Counted from the first letter of the stretch, positions 1-8,455 are shown. The stretch is 64,000 nucleotides of DNA from Calothrix anomala FACHB-343 (GCF_014696435.1 NZ_JACJQG010000024.1:1-64000); one strand, 5' to 3'. The notes: generated by a model from the sequence alone, not told the origin. Made by a program: numbers and translations.

Positions 1-6
1 ATACGA

Positions 7-87
7 AGCCTGCCTTCGCAGGCTATCAAACTTTTAGCCTGCGAAGGCAGGCTTTGTTGGTATAGCAATACCCTTCTAGGGTATTGC
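7..87. repeat. Two-hairpin dispersed repeat, copy 1
   Basis: An 18-base perfect inverted repeat (7-24 and 36-53, arms reading AGCCTGCCTTCGCAGGCT) is followed by a second hairpin (65-73 with 79-87, arms GCAATACCC/GGGTATTGC). A diverged copy in the opposite orientation lies at 28601-28665, so this is a dispersed element rather than a local terminator. Confidence 0.75.
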
Positions 88-584
88 GTCAAAATTGGGA
101 TGCTCCCATTTTAGTTGTGTCAGTCCACTACATATACTTAGATTTTTTCAGAAAAAAATCGGATTCCTATATGTTTTTCAATTTTTTTTTAAAAAAATTA
201 ATATTAAACGAGGTAGCTTATATCTTAAATATTGCATTTCATTAAGATTTTATGTTTTTTATCAGTTTTTTATTTTTTCTCGTTAAATTAAAGGCGTTCT
301 TAACTAAACCGATAACGAATATAGTTGATTTATTGATGCTGTCGCTAGGAATGAGTATAAATACTTAATCTAACTTCAGATAAAAACACTGATATTTAGG
401 CATAGCGATAAAAAATAAATTCACAACCAGAGAGCATTTTTACTCATTTCAAGTTGTTTGATTTACTCTTTGAAATTGAGTAAATTGTGCTGACTTTCGG
501 CTGAATTCAAGCATAAAAGCAAAACAGTAAATAAATTTAAATGTTTTTTATTCTCTTAAATTAATAGGGGTAAACAATAAAATC
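88..584. other. AT-rich intergenic region, no gene seen
   Basis: About 500 bases of strongly AT-rich sequence with many homopolymer runs. The only open frame is a low-complexity Phe/Lys-rich translation without a convincing ribosome binding site. I see no RNA gene or repeat other than the hairpins at its left edge. Confidence 0.5.
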
Positions 585-1001
585 ATGAATTATCAAAATC
601 CGCAAAAACCTAAAGTCTTAACTGCCATATCTGAAGAGAGCTATCGAGCTTTGATCGCCTTTATTTTAGAACAGCAAGGATGGGATGTAAATGAAGCTAA
701 AAATGGCACAGAAGCAATAGAAAAGCTGTTTCAAGAACAACCAAAATTATTAATTTTAGATGACCGAATGCCACAGTTAACCCAAGGCGAAATTTATTTA
801 GACTTATTTGCCCAGGGAATTAAATTACCTTTGGTACTGCTAACTTCCTACAAAAAATTAGATAAATTAGCGTTATCTTTGGGTATTTTTTACTTTCTCG
901 ATCAGAGATTTGAACTGCCTCATTCTCTACAAAAAATTAAATCTGCTTACACAGAGCTTGTAGATTTAGAAGTCGGCTTTAGCAATTTAGCATCCAAGTG
1001 A
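585..1001 (+). CDS. Degenerate response-regulator receiver protein
   Basis: This 138-residue protein has the length and pattern of a stand-alone CheY-like receiver. The phosphoacceptor region is recognisable (ILDDRMP, with D59 as the candidate phospho-Asp), as is the strand ending in LLTSY. Two other key sites are altered. The N-terminal acidic pair that binds Mg2+ is replaced by Ser/Glu around residues 16-18, and the usual C-terminal Lys of the K-P-F motif is Gln in FLDQRF. Known receivers need these residues for efficient phosphorylation, so I infer that this one is weakened or phosphorylation-independent. The gene lies just upstream of a decayed histidine kinase, which may have been its partner. 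Confidence 0.75.
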   Translation: MNYQNPQKPKVLTAISEESYRALIAFILEQQGWDVNEAKNGTEAIEKLFQEQPKLLILDDRMPQLTQGEIYLDLFAQGIKLPLVLLTSYKKLDKLALSLGIFYFLDQRFELPHSLQKIKSAYTELVDLEVGFSNLASK

Positions 1002-1077
1002 TAATTGAATTAGGGTTTAAATAAAAACTTGTAATTACAAAAATTAGGATTTTCATTAATTGGATCAATACCAAACC

Positions 1078-1560
1078 ATGCAATATCAAGTTGATTTAAC
1101 TAACTGCGATCGCAAACCAATTCATATTCCCGGTTTAATTCAAACCAATTCGCAACCATTCAGCAATTTTAGCCTGTAGCATTTTTGACGACCAAGTAGA
1201 ACAAACAGGTATTTTGGGCGATTTATGGCTATTTAAAGACATCGATTCCTTATTTACAGAGATGGAAATCCATTTAGTGCAACAAGTAGCCAACCAATGT
1301 GCGATCGCATTACGCCAAGCCCGTCTTTATGAAGCCGTGCAAGCCGAGGTAAGAGAACTCCAACGACTCAATCAACTCAAAGACACCAACCCCCCGCATC
1401 TTCGATAAGTTCTACCCTATTCCCAAACAAGAGCCTGGGAAACATAGTGGTACTGACTTAGCGCTAGCCTTGGTGAAAAATTGGTTGAACACATCAATGG
1501 CGTGATTTTGGCTGAAAGTGCAAATAATCTGACTCAATTGATCGTTCGGCTACTAGTTTT
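1078..1560 (+). pseudogene. Phytochrome-like histidine kinase remnant
   Basis: Three fragments of one kinase type lie in order, in different frames. At 1078 an ATG opens a stub (VDLTNC..., then PIHIPGLIQ) resembling the N-terminal PAS entry of phytochromes. From about 1167 to 1390 comes the end of a GAF domain (GDLWLF, then VQQVANQCAIALRQARLY) running into the linker that normally leads to HisKA. At about 1393 the sequence jumps to the end of a HATPase domain (IFDKFYPIP...GTDLALALVK), with two glycines of the G2 box lost and a frameshift shortly after. HisKA and most of HATPase are deleted. It cannot make an active kinase. Confidence 0.8.
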
Positions 1561-1726
1561 ACCCATATCGACAAACAGGCGTTGCATCGAATGCCTAAAG
1601 CACTAAACATAACTGGCGATCGCAATTCAATTTTTCGGCGTTGCTGATTAATGGGATGATTTTTATCTCACGCAAAGGCGCAAAGGCGCAAAGAATCGAC
1701 TTTCAGCTTTGTCCAAAAATCTGAAT

Positions 1727-2449
1727 TCATCCCGCCTCCAAAGTTTGTCCATCACGGGTTTGATGCGATACCCGTGAACCACGCCAACCAATATTTCTAA
1801 CTTTCTGTTTCTGCTCTTTGCGCTCAATAATTGGATTAAGAACCCGGTAAACAGTCATGTGGCTGGGGTATCTTTCCAAACCCAATTGTTCGGCTCTCAC
1901 TTGAACCCGAATCGCCACTTGAGCGGGAGTCATTTTTCTACCGCTTTTATTACCTTCTTTATAGGTTTTGATAATAAACTCTTGCCATTGTTTATCGATG
2001 CGGTAATCGCCTTTGTCAGAACGTTCTGGTTCGGTAATAGCCGATAAACCCTGTTCTTGATACTTTTTTACAAGTCGCTGCACCGTCCGAACCGTCTGAC
2101 CCAGCCTTTGTGCCGCTTGCCTGAGTTTGATTCCATAGGTTTTGCGATCGCATGGCTCAATTAAACTTTGTAATACCTCCATCCTCAGCTTGGCTTCATC
2201 CGAGAGTTGAGTAATAATCGTGTTAGTTGGTTCTGCGTACTCATCCTCCAAAATTTCGTCAAGCTCATCCGAACTATCAAAAGATAAAGATGTATTACCC
2301 TCATCGGAGTTTAGCGTTTCACCCATCAGACAACTCCATTGCTTGAAATTCTCTAAATACCTAAAGCTGCTTCTCACACCCTTAACTTCAGTATTGAGAT
2401 GCTGCAAAGCTTCTGCGAAAAAACTCGTCTCCAATTGCTGTTCTTGCAA
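1727..2449 (-). pseudogene. tnsB: Truncated TnsB-like transposase, DNA-binding part only
   Basis: The open frame encodes up to 240 residues. The region from about residue 78 (ITQLSDEAKLRMEVLQSLIE) to the end (GWRGSRVSHQTRDGQ) matches, from memory, the N-terminal helix-turn-helix portion of TnsB from Tn7-like elements of the cyanobacterial type V-K CRISPR-associated group. The frame stops where the DDE catalytic core should begin, so about two thirds of the usual protein (roughly 580-600 residues) is missing. The longest frame starts at TTG (2449). An ATG at 2326 with GGAG upstream, giving MGETLNSDEG, is the likelier start and matches the family's usual N-terminus length. The gene points away from the transposon end at 2895, as in intact elements. 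Confidence 0.8.
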
Positions 2450-2540
2450 CTATAGAGAATGAGGTTTTAGTAGGAGCATGACATAATTAGTATTTGTGTA
2501 TTACTGTTCAATAAATATCATACTACTTTGTTCAAAAAAA

Positions 2541-2895
2541 CGACATTTAATTTTTTATAAACTGAACTTATTCTAGAAAAGGACAATTATTTTGTTATGA
2601 ATTAATCAAAATTTGGAAATCGATGACTTTAACAAAACGACAACTAAAATGTTATTTTTTCAAAAAGCGACATTTAATTTGTTAAAAAAATGAACGGTTA
2701 AATGGCAATCAAAAAGGCTATAATTATTGTGTGCCAAGGATTATAGCCTTTTTAATTTCAGCGACAATAATTTGTTAAGACGACAAATAATTAGTTAACC
2801 GACACCATTCATGCACAAGGTTTTTGGCTATTTTTTCTCCTCAATGCAGAGATGACAATAATTATTTAAATTGGACAATAATAATTTAATGGACA
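2541..2895 (-). mobile_element. Tn7-like transposon end with eight TnsB-site-like repeats
   Basis: The upstream region of the truncated tnsB carries eight copies, all in one orientation, of a 17-18 base repeat of the form nGACAnnTAATTTGTTAA. They begin at about 2541, 2581, 2638, 2668, 2762, 2781, 2852 and 2873. The series ends with GGACA at 2891-2895, which on the minus strand gives a 5' terminus TGTCC. Ordered AAATTA-TGTC repeats behind a TGT terminus next to tnsB are how left ends of Tn7-like/CAST elements look. No matching second end was found near 1500-1727, which fits a decayed element. Confidence 0.78.
2711..2753. terminator. Bidirectional terminator-like hairpin inside the transposon end
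   Basis: A perfect 14-base inverted repeat (2711-2724 and 2740-2753) has AAAAA at one foot and TTTTT at the other, so it could terminate transcription in both directions. It sits between transposase-site repeats 4 and 5 and may insulate tnsB from outside transcription. Confidence 0.55.
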
Positions 2896-2918
2896 TATAA
2901 CGAGTTTGAAAACACGCC

Positions 2919-3866
2919 CTAGCCCCTAGTCCCTAACACCAACTTTTGCAGCCGAGAATTAGGAAAATTTAAACGCCGCGATAATACAGCAGTCAACAAC
3001 ATCCACCAAGCCACAGGCGAACAAATCGCTGGATATACCATCGAGAAAAATACCTTTAGCTGTCTTTGCTGTAAGGCGACAATAGACCAATGTAATACGA
3101 GGTAATTTTTGGTATTCTCTAACTTGGGTATATGCGATATATGCTTTTGATTAACTAACGCATAAATCTTTTCTTTCATCAAAATATTAGTCTCTAAGCG
3201 TTTAAATAAAGACAACTTTTGATTATAAGCACCAGGCCAAATTGTCCGGTAAGCAAGACTTTGATTTAAAAAGATAGCATCGCCAAACTGGGCAATCCGA
3301 ATCCAAGAATCGATATCATCACAGTTAGCATCTAGTTGAGAATCCCAACCACCAGATTGCAAAAATGCATTCCGCGAGCAAGCTACTTGCACTGGCGTCC
3401 CAAAAGGTACCAATTCCAAAAGCATACCGTAATGAATATCAGCTTGAGGAATAGATAAAGCTAACCCCGTACCAAATTTGGGGGTACGGCTGAGTTCCAC
3501 ACCATGACTATCTACCTGAGCCGCAATACAAGAACAGATAACTGCGGTAGGATGGAGTAAAATAGCCTTTGTCATCTCTTCTAGACAATTAGGCGCAAGA
3601 TAATCATCATCATCTAAAAACTTGATCCATTCACCGCTAGCTTTTTCCACGCCAACATTTACCGTCGCTGCATGACCTTGATTTACCCCATTGCGATGGT
3701 AAATCACAGAGTTACCTAAGCTTTTAACATAATTTTCAGTTTCATCAGAGGAACAGTCATCAGCAACCACCACCTCACAAGGAATCGTTTGCTTAAGTGC
3801 TGATGTAATGGCTCGTTTGAGTAAATTTAAACGATTATAAGTAGTTATAACTACAGTAAATTTCAT
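2919..3866 (-). CDS. Family 2 glycosyltransferase
   Basis: A 315-residue GT-A fold glycosyltransferase. The N-terminus has the typical VVITTYNR strand, an ADD motif at 35-37 that contacts the nucleotide, and the metal-binding acidic cluster DDDD at 85-88 (in KFLDDDDYL). Such enzymes transfer a sugar from a nucleotide-sugar to a glycan or lipid acceptor on the cytoplasmic side. The last 70 residues contain a hydrophobic stretch (SPVAWWMLLTAVL) that may associate with the membrane. It stands alone between a transposon remnant and the ribosomal cluster, so its acceptor cannot be guessed. ATG start at 3866. Confidence 0.85.
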   Translation of the reverse strand: MKFTVVITTYNRLNLLKRAITSALKQTIPCEVVVADDCSSDETENYVKSLGNSVIYHRNGVNQGHAATVNVGVEKASGEWIKFLDDDDYLAPNCLEEMTKAILLHPTAVICSCIAAQVDSHGVELSRTPKFGTGLALSIPQADIHYGMLLELVPFGTPVQVACSRNAFLQSGGWDSQLDANCDDIDSWIRIAQFGDAIFLNQSLAYRTIWPGAYNQKLSLFKRLETNILMKEKIYALVNQKHISHIPKLENTKNYLVLHWSIVALQQRQLKVFFSMVYPAICSPVAWWMLLTAVLSRRLNFPNSRLQKLVLGTRG

Positions 3867-3879
3867 AATTTTTTCAATA

Positions 3880-3907
3880 GTCAGTGGTCAGTAGTCAGTG
3901 GTCAGTG
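3880..3907. repeat. Heptanucleotide tandem repeat (GTCAGTG type)
   Basis: Four near-copies of a seven-base unit (AGTCAGT/GGTCAGT), a cyanobacterial short tandemly repeated repetitive sequence, just upstream of the glycosyltransferase start. Confidence 0.8.
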
Positions 3908-4149
3908 GCAGAAAATCATGAATAATATTCTGCTTATTAGCCATTTCATCACTTTGGCAATTGATTAACCACTAGGAAATCAATGTAATATATGTAACTT
4001 TTTTCTGACTTGGTTGCCATAACACTTATGTAATAATTTTTCTCTGTGGTGGTTAGGGTGAAGTAAAATCATCCATATCTAACTACTGGACTCTCAGGCT
4101 GGAATAGATTTATGATTGGTGATCGTGAGTTTTTTAAAGCAGACAGGCA

Positions 4150-4512
4150 ATGAACGCTCAAGAGATCATCCGTTCCATTGAAGGGGAACAGCTAAAATCT
4201 AATCTGCCCGATATTTATGTGGGCGATACAGTTAAAGTAGGCGTCAAAATTAAAGAAGGCGATAAATACCGCGTCCAACCTTATGAAGGCGTAGTCATTG
4301 CCAAACGTAATGGTGGTATCAACGAAACAATTACAGTCCGGCGGGTATTTCAAGGCGTAGGCGTTGAGCGGGTATTCCTGGTACATTCTCCTCGGATTGA
4401 TAGTATTAAAGTCATGCGCCGTGGTAAAGTACGTCGTGCTAAACTTTACTATCTCCGTCAACGTGTTGGTAAAGCCACTCGGATTAAGCAACGTTTTGAT
4501 CGCGCTTTGTAA
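4150..4512 (+). CDS. rplS: 50S ribosomal protein L19
   Basis: A 120-residue protein with the hallmark L19 features: [19 protein letters not shown] near residue 25, [12 protein letters not shown], the [15 protein letters not shown] segment, and the basic C-terminus [12 protein letters not shown]19 lies at the 30S-50S interface. It is followed by tRNA-Trp and secE in the same direction, an arrangement familiar from cyanobacterial genomes. Length is normal and the ATG start at 4150 gives the expected N-terminus. Confidence 0.97.
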   Translation: MNAQEIIRSIEGEQLKSNLPDIYVGDTVKVGVKIKEGDKYRVQPYEGVVIAKRNGGINETITVRRVFQGVGVERVFLVHSPRIDSIKVMRRGKVRRAKLYYLRQRVGKATRIKQRFDRAL

Positions 4513-4663
4513 TTGTAAATTACAAGTATGGGAGAAGCGAGCCTCAAAAAGCGGCATCTGCCGCTCACTTGCATTCCAGACAAAAGTAAGGTATGATTAA
4601 ATCCGGAATTGCGTTAAACTAGTAAATGAGTTCAACGCAATCGCTGAATCCAAGACAGCTTGT

Positions 4664-4736
4664 GCGCTCTTAGTTCAGTTGGTAGAACGCAGGTCTCCAA
4701 AACCTGATGTCGGGGGTTCAAGTCCTCCAGGGCGCG
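4664..4736 (+). tRNA. trnW: tRNA-Trp (CCA anticodon)
   Basis: A 73-base cloverleaf. The acceptor arms GCGCTCT (4664-4670) and AGGGCGC (4729-4735) pair, with one G-U, and G4736 is the discriminator base. The D-loop contains AGTTGG, the anticodon loop reads CTCCAAA with CCA, and the T-arm has GGTTCAAGTCC. No CCA is encoded. Confidence 0.97.
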
Positions 4737-4925
4737 CTCAAAAGCAAAAAACACAGCCCGGAATATCAATACAGCTGCTAACATAGCAGCTAGTAGTGGT
4801 GATTTCGGGTATAATTATTTTGCAGCTTTTTTGCTTCCAGATTTAAGTTGGGATTGACTCAAGCTGTAAACCTGAATCACAATTAGTAGCTTCTAGCTCT
4901 AGAGAAAACGGGGGGATAAACGGCT

Positions 4926-5147
4926 GTGGCCAAAAAAAATGAAGCGGAAATCCCAGAAAACACAAATGGGTCAGCCTTAAATAACTTTTTTCAAGGAACC
5001 AAAGAAGAACTTGAGAAAGTTGTCTGGCCTAGTCGGAAACAACTGGTGAGCGAATCAGCAGCTGTTTTATTGATGGTGACATTATCCGCATCTTTGATCT
5101 ATTTGGTCGATGGATTGTTTGGGTGGGCAGCAAAACAGGTGTTCTGA
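4926..5147 (+). CDS. secE: Preprotein translocase subunit SecE
   Basis: A 73-residue single-span SecE, the short form typical of cyanobacteria. The conserved amphipathic motif FFQGTKEELEKVVWPSRKQL (about 22-41) precedes one transmembrane segment at about 44-66. With SecY and SecG it forms the translocon. The start is GTG at 4926. Its stop codon overlaps the nusG start by one base (TGATG), indicating translational coupling. Confidence 0.96.
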   Translation: MAKKNEAEIPENTNGSALNNFFQGTKEELEKVVWPSRKQLVSESAAVLLMVTLSASLIYLVDGLFGWAAKQVF

Positions 5148-5779
5148 TGACTTTTGCAACAGACGAACCACAAGACCAGACGTTGCAGTCAGAGGAAGCC
5201 GCAGAAGCAGCGCTCAAAGAAGCACGGTGGTATGCGGTGCAAGTAGCCTCAGGCTGTGAAAAACGTGTCAAGACAAACTTGGAACAGCGCATTCAAACTT
5301 TTGATGTGGCTGATAAAATTATCCAAGTCGAGATTCCGCACACGCCGGCGGTAAAAATCCGTAAAGATGGCAGTCGCCAAACTACAGAGGAAAAAGTATT
5401 CCCTGGTTATGTATTGGTGCGTATGGTGATGAATGATGATACTTGGCAGGTAGTGCGCAACACTTCCCATGTAATTAATTTTGTGGGAGCAGAACAAAAA
5501 CGCGGCACTGGAAAAGGTCGCGGACATGTTAAGCCAGTACCCCTTGGTCATTCAGAAGTTGAGCGCATCTTCAAACAAACCAGCGAACAGGAGCCAGTTC
5601 TGAAAATTGATATGGCGACTGGTGATAAGATAGTTGTGCTTTCTGGGCCGTTTAAAGACTTTGAAGGTGAGGTAATTGAAGTTTCTCCCGAACGGAGTAA
5701 GCTCAAAGCCTTACTGTCGATTTTTGGACGAGATACACCAGTAGAGTTGGAATTTAATCAGGTAGAGAAACAGAGTTAA
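5147..5779 (+). CDS. nusG: Transcription termination/antitermination factor NusG
   Basis: A 210-residue NusG with the NGN domain (WYAVQVASGCEKRV near residue 30, PGYVLVRM in the middle) and a C-terminal KOW domain (DKIVVLSGPFKDFEG, then VSPERSKLKALLSIFGR). It binds RNA polymerase and links it to ribosomes or Rho-like factors. A longer frame opens at 5123 inside secE, but the ATG at 5147 overlapping the secE stop is the better start. Confidence 0.96.
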   Translation: MTFATDEPQDQTLQSEEAAEAALKEARWYAVQVASGCEKRVKTNLEQRIQTFDVADKIIQVEIPHTPAVKIRKDGSRQTTEEKVFPGYVLVRMVMNDDTWQVVRNTSHVINFVGAEQKRGTGKGRGHVKPVPLGHSEVERIFKQTSEQEPVLKIDMATGDKIVVLSGPFKDFEGEVIEVSPERSKLKALLSIFGRDTPVELEFNQVEKQS

Positions 5780-5785
5780 ATAAAA

Positions 5786-6211
5786 ATGGCAAAGAAAGTA
5801 GTAGCGGTCATTAAATTGGCCCTGAATGCTGGAAAAGCCAACCCAGCACCGCCAGTAGGCCCTGCGTTGGGTCAACATGGCGTTAACATCATGATGTTCT
5901 GCAAAGAGTACAACGCCAAAACAGCAGACCAAGCTGGGATGGTAATTCCTGTAGAAATTTCGGTTTATGAAGACCGGAGTTTTACATTTGTACTCAAGAC
6001 CCCACCCGCATCAGTACTAATTCGCAAGGCAGCGAAAATTGAGCGTGGCTCTAACGAACCCAACAAAAAGAAAGTTGGTAAGATTACCAGAGCGCAATTA
6101 CAAGAAATAGCTCAAACCAAACTACCTGACCTCAACGCCAACGATATCGACGCGGCGATGAAGATTGTCGAAGGTACTGCCAAGAATATGGGCGTAACTA
6201 TAGCAGACTAG
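5786..6211 (+). CDS. rplK: 50S ribosomal protein L11
   Basis: A 141-residue L11. The N-terminal domain has [19 protein letters not shown] and [12 protein letters not shown]. The C-terminal RNA-binding domain has [16 protein letters not shown] and TAKNMGV. L11 binds 23S rRNA in the GTPase-associated centre. It follows nusG by six bases, so it is in the same operon. A repeat-filled gap of about 130 bases then separates it from rplA. Confidence 0.97.
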   Translation: MAKKVVAVIKLALNAGKANPAPPVGPALGQHGVNIMMFCKEYNAKTADQAGMVIPVEISVYEDRSFTFVLKTPPASVLIRKAAKIERGSNEPNKKKVGKITRAQLQEIAQTKLPDLNANDIDAAMKIVEGTAKNMGVTIAD

Positions 6212-6292
6212 TCAATAGTCATTAGTCAATAGTCATTAGTAAAAATTTAGATACAAATGACAAATGACAAATGACCAATGACAAATCACAAA
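6211..6292. repeat. Heptanucleotide repeats between rplK and rplA
   Basis: Tandem units of the AGTCAAT/AGTCATT type (6211-6240) are followed by AAATGAC units (6256-6290). They occupy most of the rplK-rplA spacer. Confidence 0.85.
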
Positions 6293-6341
6293 AACTTATC
6301 GGGGGAGAGGCGAAGCTTCGGAAGTACCCCAGGAGAGAAGA

Positions 6342-7058
6342 ATGGCAAAAAAAATATCACGGCGCTTGCAGGCATTGCAAGCAAAAGTAGAAGATAGAGA
6401 TTACGCACCCTTAGAGGCGCTAGCACTGCTGAAAGAAACAGCAACAGCAAAATTTCCCGAAGCTGCGGAAGCGCATATTCGCTTAGGGATCGATCCAAAG
6501 TATACAGACCAACAATTGCGGACAACTGTAGCACTGCCCAAAGGTACAGGGCAAGAAGTACGTGTGGCAGTAATTGCTAGAGGTGAAAAAGTTAACGAAG
6601 CAAGTACTGCTGGTGCGGATGTCGTTGGTTCAGAAGAGCTGATTGACGAGATCCAAAAAGGCAGAATGGACTTTGACAAGCTGATTGCGACACCAGATGT
6701 CATGCCACAGGTAGCGAAGTTGGGTAAATTGCTCGGGCCGAGAGGCTTGATGCCATCACCCAAAGGTGGTACGGTGACATTTGACGTAGCAAGTGCGATC
6801 GCAGAATTCAAAGCTGGTAAATTAGAATTCCGGGCTGACAGAACAGGCATCGTCCATGTTATGTTTGGTAAGGCATCGTTCTCGCCAGAAGATTTGTTAG
6901 TCAACCTGAAGGCGTTGCAAGAGACGATTGACCGTAACCGCCCTTCAGGTGCCAAAGGTCGTTATTGGCGCACAATTTACGTGTCTTCCACAATGGGGCC
7001 CTCTATTAAAGTCGATATCGGTGCCCTACGGGATTTAAAACTGACCGAAGCAGCATAA
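6342..7058 (+). CDS. rplA: 50S ribosomal protein L1
   Basis: A 238-residue L1. Conserved segments include [17 protein letters not shown], the central [35 protein letters not shown], and the C-terminal [14 protein letters not shown]1 forms the mobile stalk at the E site and often represses its own mRNA. ATG at 6342 follows a purine-rich AGGAGAGAAGA ribosome binding site. Confidence 0.97.
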   Translation: MAKKISRRLQALQAKVEDRDYAPLEALALLKETATAKFPEAAEAHIRLGIDPKYTDQQLRTTVALPKGTGQEVRVAVIARGEKVNEASTAGADVVGSEELIDEIQKGRMDFDKLIATPDVMPQVAKLGKLLGPRGLMPSPKGGTVTFDVASAIAEFKAGKLEFRADRTGIVHVMFGKASFSPEDLLVNLKALQETIDRNRPSGAKGRYWRTIYVSSTMGPSIKVDIGALRDLKLTEAA

Positions 7059-7061
7059 TCA

Positions 7062-7131
7062 TTGGTCATTAGTCATTAGTCATTTGTAATAGCAAAAGAC
7101 AACTGACAACTGACGACTGACAATTGACAAG
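7062..7131. repeat. Heptanucleotide repeats between rplA and the L10 leader
   Basis: Tandem ATTAGTC/ACTGACA-type units fill the gap immediately after the rplA stop and before the structured rplJ leader. Confidence 0.8.
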
Positions 7132-7147
7132 TAAAGCTAAATAAACA

Positions 7148-7300
7148 CAGCCAAAGACAGCAGGGGCCTATGGCTTAATATCCTGCCGAGGTTGCAAATC
7201 TAAATTGCCTCAAGTACCGCTAGTGATAGTGTGATGACTATGGCAACAACAGACTTGCTAATAAACCCCGGCTGTCCCAGCTGGGGTTTATTGTTTGAGT
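7148..7300 (+). promoter_or_regulatory. Ribosomal protein L10 leader
   Basis: The sequence CCAAAGACAGCAGGGG (from 7151), followed by CCTGCCGAGG about 30 bases later, matches the conserved core of the bacterial L10 leader, which binds the L10/L12 complex for autoregulation. A strong stem (7262-7275 with 7278-7291, TAAACCCC...GGGGTTTA) follows it and may be an attenuator or terminator arm. The leader lies directly upstream of rplJ-rplL. Confidence 0.85.
7262..7291 (+). terminator. Attenuator-like hairpin in the rplJ leader
   Basis: A near-perfect inverted repeat, TAAACCCCGGCTG on one arm and CAGCTGGGGTTTA on the other, is followed by TTGTTTG. Its place between the L10-binding core and rplJ suggests attenuation. 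Confidence 0.6.
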
Positions 7301-7364
7301 TGGTCAGAACAAAACGCAAAAGTAGGGAAAATCGATGATTTTGCCCTGGGAGGTGAAATAAAAG

Positions 7365-7916
7365 ATGGGTAGAACGCTAGAAAACAAACAAGAGATAGTT
7401 GCTGACCTCAAAGAAACTTTGAGCGAGTCAACTCTGGCACTGGTAATTGATTACCAGGGGTTAACTGTGGCTGAAATCACAGACTTACGGCGGCGGCTGC
7501 GTCCTAGCGGTACTGTATGTAAGGTGACAAAAAATACCCTGATGGGCATTGCCATTCAAGACCAAGAGCAATGGCAACCATTGTCAGAACTGCTCAAAGG
7601 GTCTTCTGCCTTTTTGCTAGTTAAAGACGATTTCTCGTCAGCAATTAAGGCTTACCAAGATTTCCAAAAAGCCACCAAGAAGACAGAACTTCGCGGCGGT
7701 GTGATGGAAGGTCGCTTGCTGAAAGAACCTGATGTCAAGGCTCTAGGAGACTTGCCATCTAAGGAACAACTCATGGGTCAAATTGCTGGAGCCATCAACG
7801 CTTTGGCTACCAAGATTGCTGTGGGTATCAACGAAGTTCCTGGTTCACTGGCGCGTGCATTGCAAGCAGTTGCTGATGCAGAGAAAGGCGATAGTGCCGA
7901 TAGTGCTGGCGAATAG
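7365..7916 (+). CDS. rplJ: 50S ribosomal protein L10
   Basis: A 183-residue L10 with the N-terminal rRNA-binding domain ([32 protein letters not shown]), the [15 protein letters not shown] region and a C-terminal helix that recruits L7/L12 dimers. Together with L11 and L12 it forms the ribosomal stalk. Start ATG at 7365 follows GGGAGGTGA. Expression is probably controlled by the L10 leader upstream. Confidence 0.97.
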   Translation: MGRTLENKQEIVADLKETLSESTLALVIDYQGLTVAEITDLRRRLRPSGTVCKVTKNTLMGIAIQDQEQWQPLSELLKGSSAFLLVKDDFSSAIKAYQDFQKATKKTELRGGVMEGRLLKEPDVKALGDLPSKEQLMGQIAGAINALATKIAVGINEVPGSLARALQAVADAEKGDSADSAGE

Positions 7917-7999
7917 ACAGTCAAAAGTCAAAAGTCCAGAGTCAACAGTCCAAAGTAAAGTGGTTTTTAACTATTGACCATTGACTATTGACTATTGAC
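7917..7999. repeat. Heptanucleotide repeats between rplJ and rplL
   Basis: AGTCAAA/AGTCCA-type units are followed by TTGACTA/TTGACCA units and fill almost the whole spacer between two genes that are normally tightly co-transcribed. Confidence 0.85.
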
Positions 8000-8034
8000 A
8001 AATAACTAAATCAAACATCATAGGAGTTATATCA

Positions 8035-8427
8035 ATGTCTGCTACAACCGATAACATTTTAGAACAGTTGAAATCTTTGACTTTGTTAGAAGCTGCTGAA
8101 TTAGTTAAGCAAATTGAAGAAGCTTTTGGCGTTAGCGCAGCTGCACCTGCTGGCGGTATGATGATGATGGCTGCTCCTGGTGCTGCACCTGCTGCTGAAG
8201 CAGTTGAAGAGAAGACCGAATTCGACGTAATTCTCGAATCTGTACCTGCTGACAAGAAGATTGCTGTACTCAAGATTGTTCGCGAAATCACTGGCTTAGG
8301 TTTGAAAGAAGCTAAGGATTTGGTGGAAGCAGCACCCAAGCCTGTTAAGGAAGGTATTGCTAAGGAAGCTGCTGAAGATGCTAAGAAGCGCATCGAAGAA
8401 GCTGGTGGTAAGGTAACTGTGAAGTAA
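8035..8427 (+). CDS. rplL: 50S ribosomal protein L7/L12
   Basis: A 130-residue L7/L12. The N-terminal dimerisation domain ([20 protein letters not shown]) leads through an Ala/Pro/Met-rich hinge (about 40-60) to the globular C-terminal domain ([31 protein letters not shown]). It is the multi-copy stalk protein that recruits translation factors. ATG at 8035 follows AGGAG. The gene ends the operon and is followed by a strong terminator. Confidence 0.98.
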   Translation: MSATTDNILEQLKSLTLLEAAELVKQIEEAFGVSAAAPAGGMMMMAAPGAAPAAEAVEEKTEFDVILESVPADKKIAVLKIVREITGLGLKEAKDLVEAAPKPVKEGIAKEAAEDAKKRIEEAGGKVTVK

Positions 8428-8455
8428 TCCAGTTTTTAAAACCTGTTGTTGATTG

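Noticed and set aside
95-286. A 63-residue Phe-rich frame
   Set aside because: It comes from AT-rich sequence with homopolymers and has no ribosome binding site.
1500-1727. Right end of the Tn7-like element
   Set aside because: I looked for TGT-terminated inverted copies of the repeat between the kinase remnant and tnsB and found only isolated TTTGTCC words.
2541-2889. CRISPR repeats near the transposon remnant
   Set aside because: The repeats are 17-18 bases with irregular gaps and an ordered approach to a TGT terminus, which fits transposase sites. No cas gene is present.
6401-6955. A 184-residue antisense frame
   Set aside because: It lies wholly within rplA and has shadow-type composition rich in Ser, Ala and Pro.
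7992-8393. A 133-residue antisense frame
   Set aside because: It is the reverse reading of rplL, caused by its Ala/Lys/Glu-rich codons.
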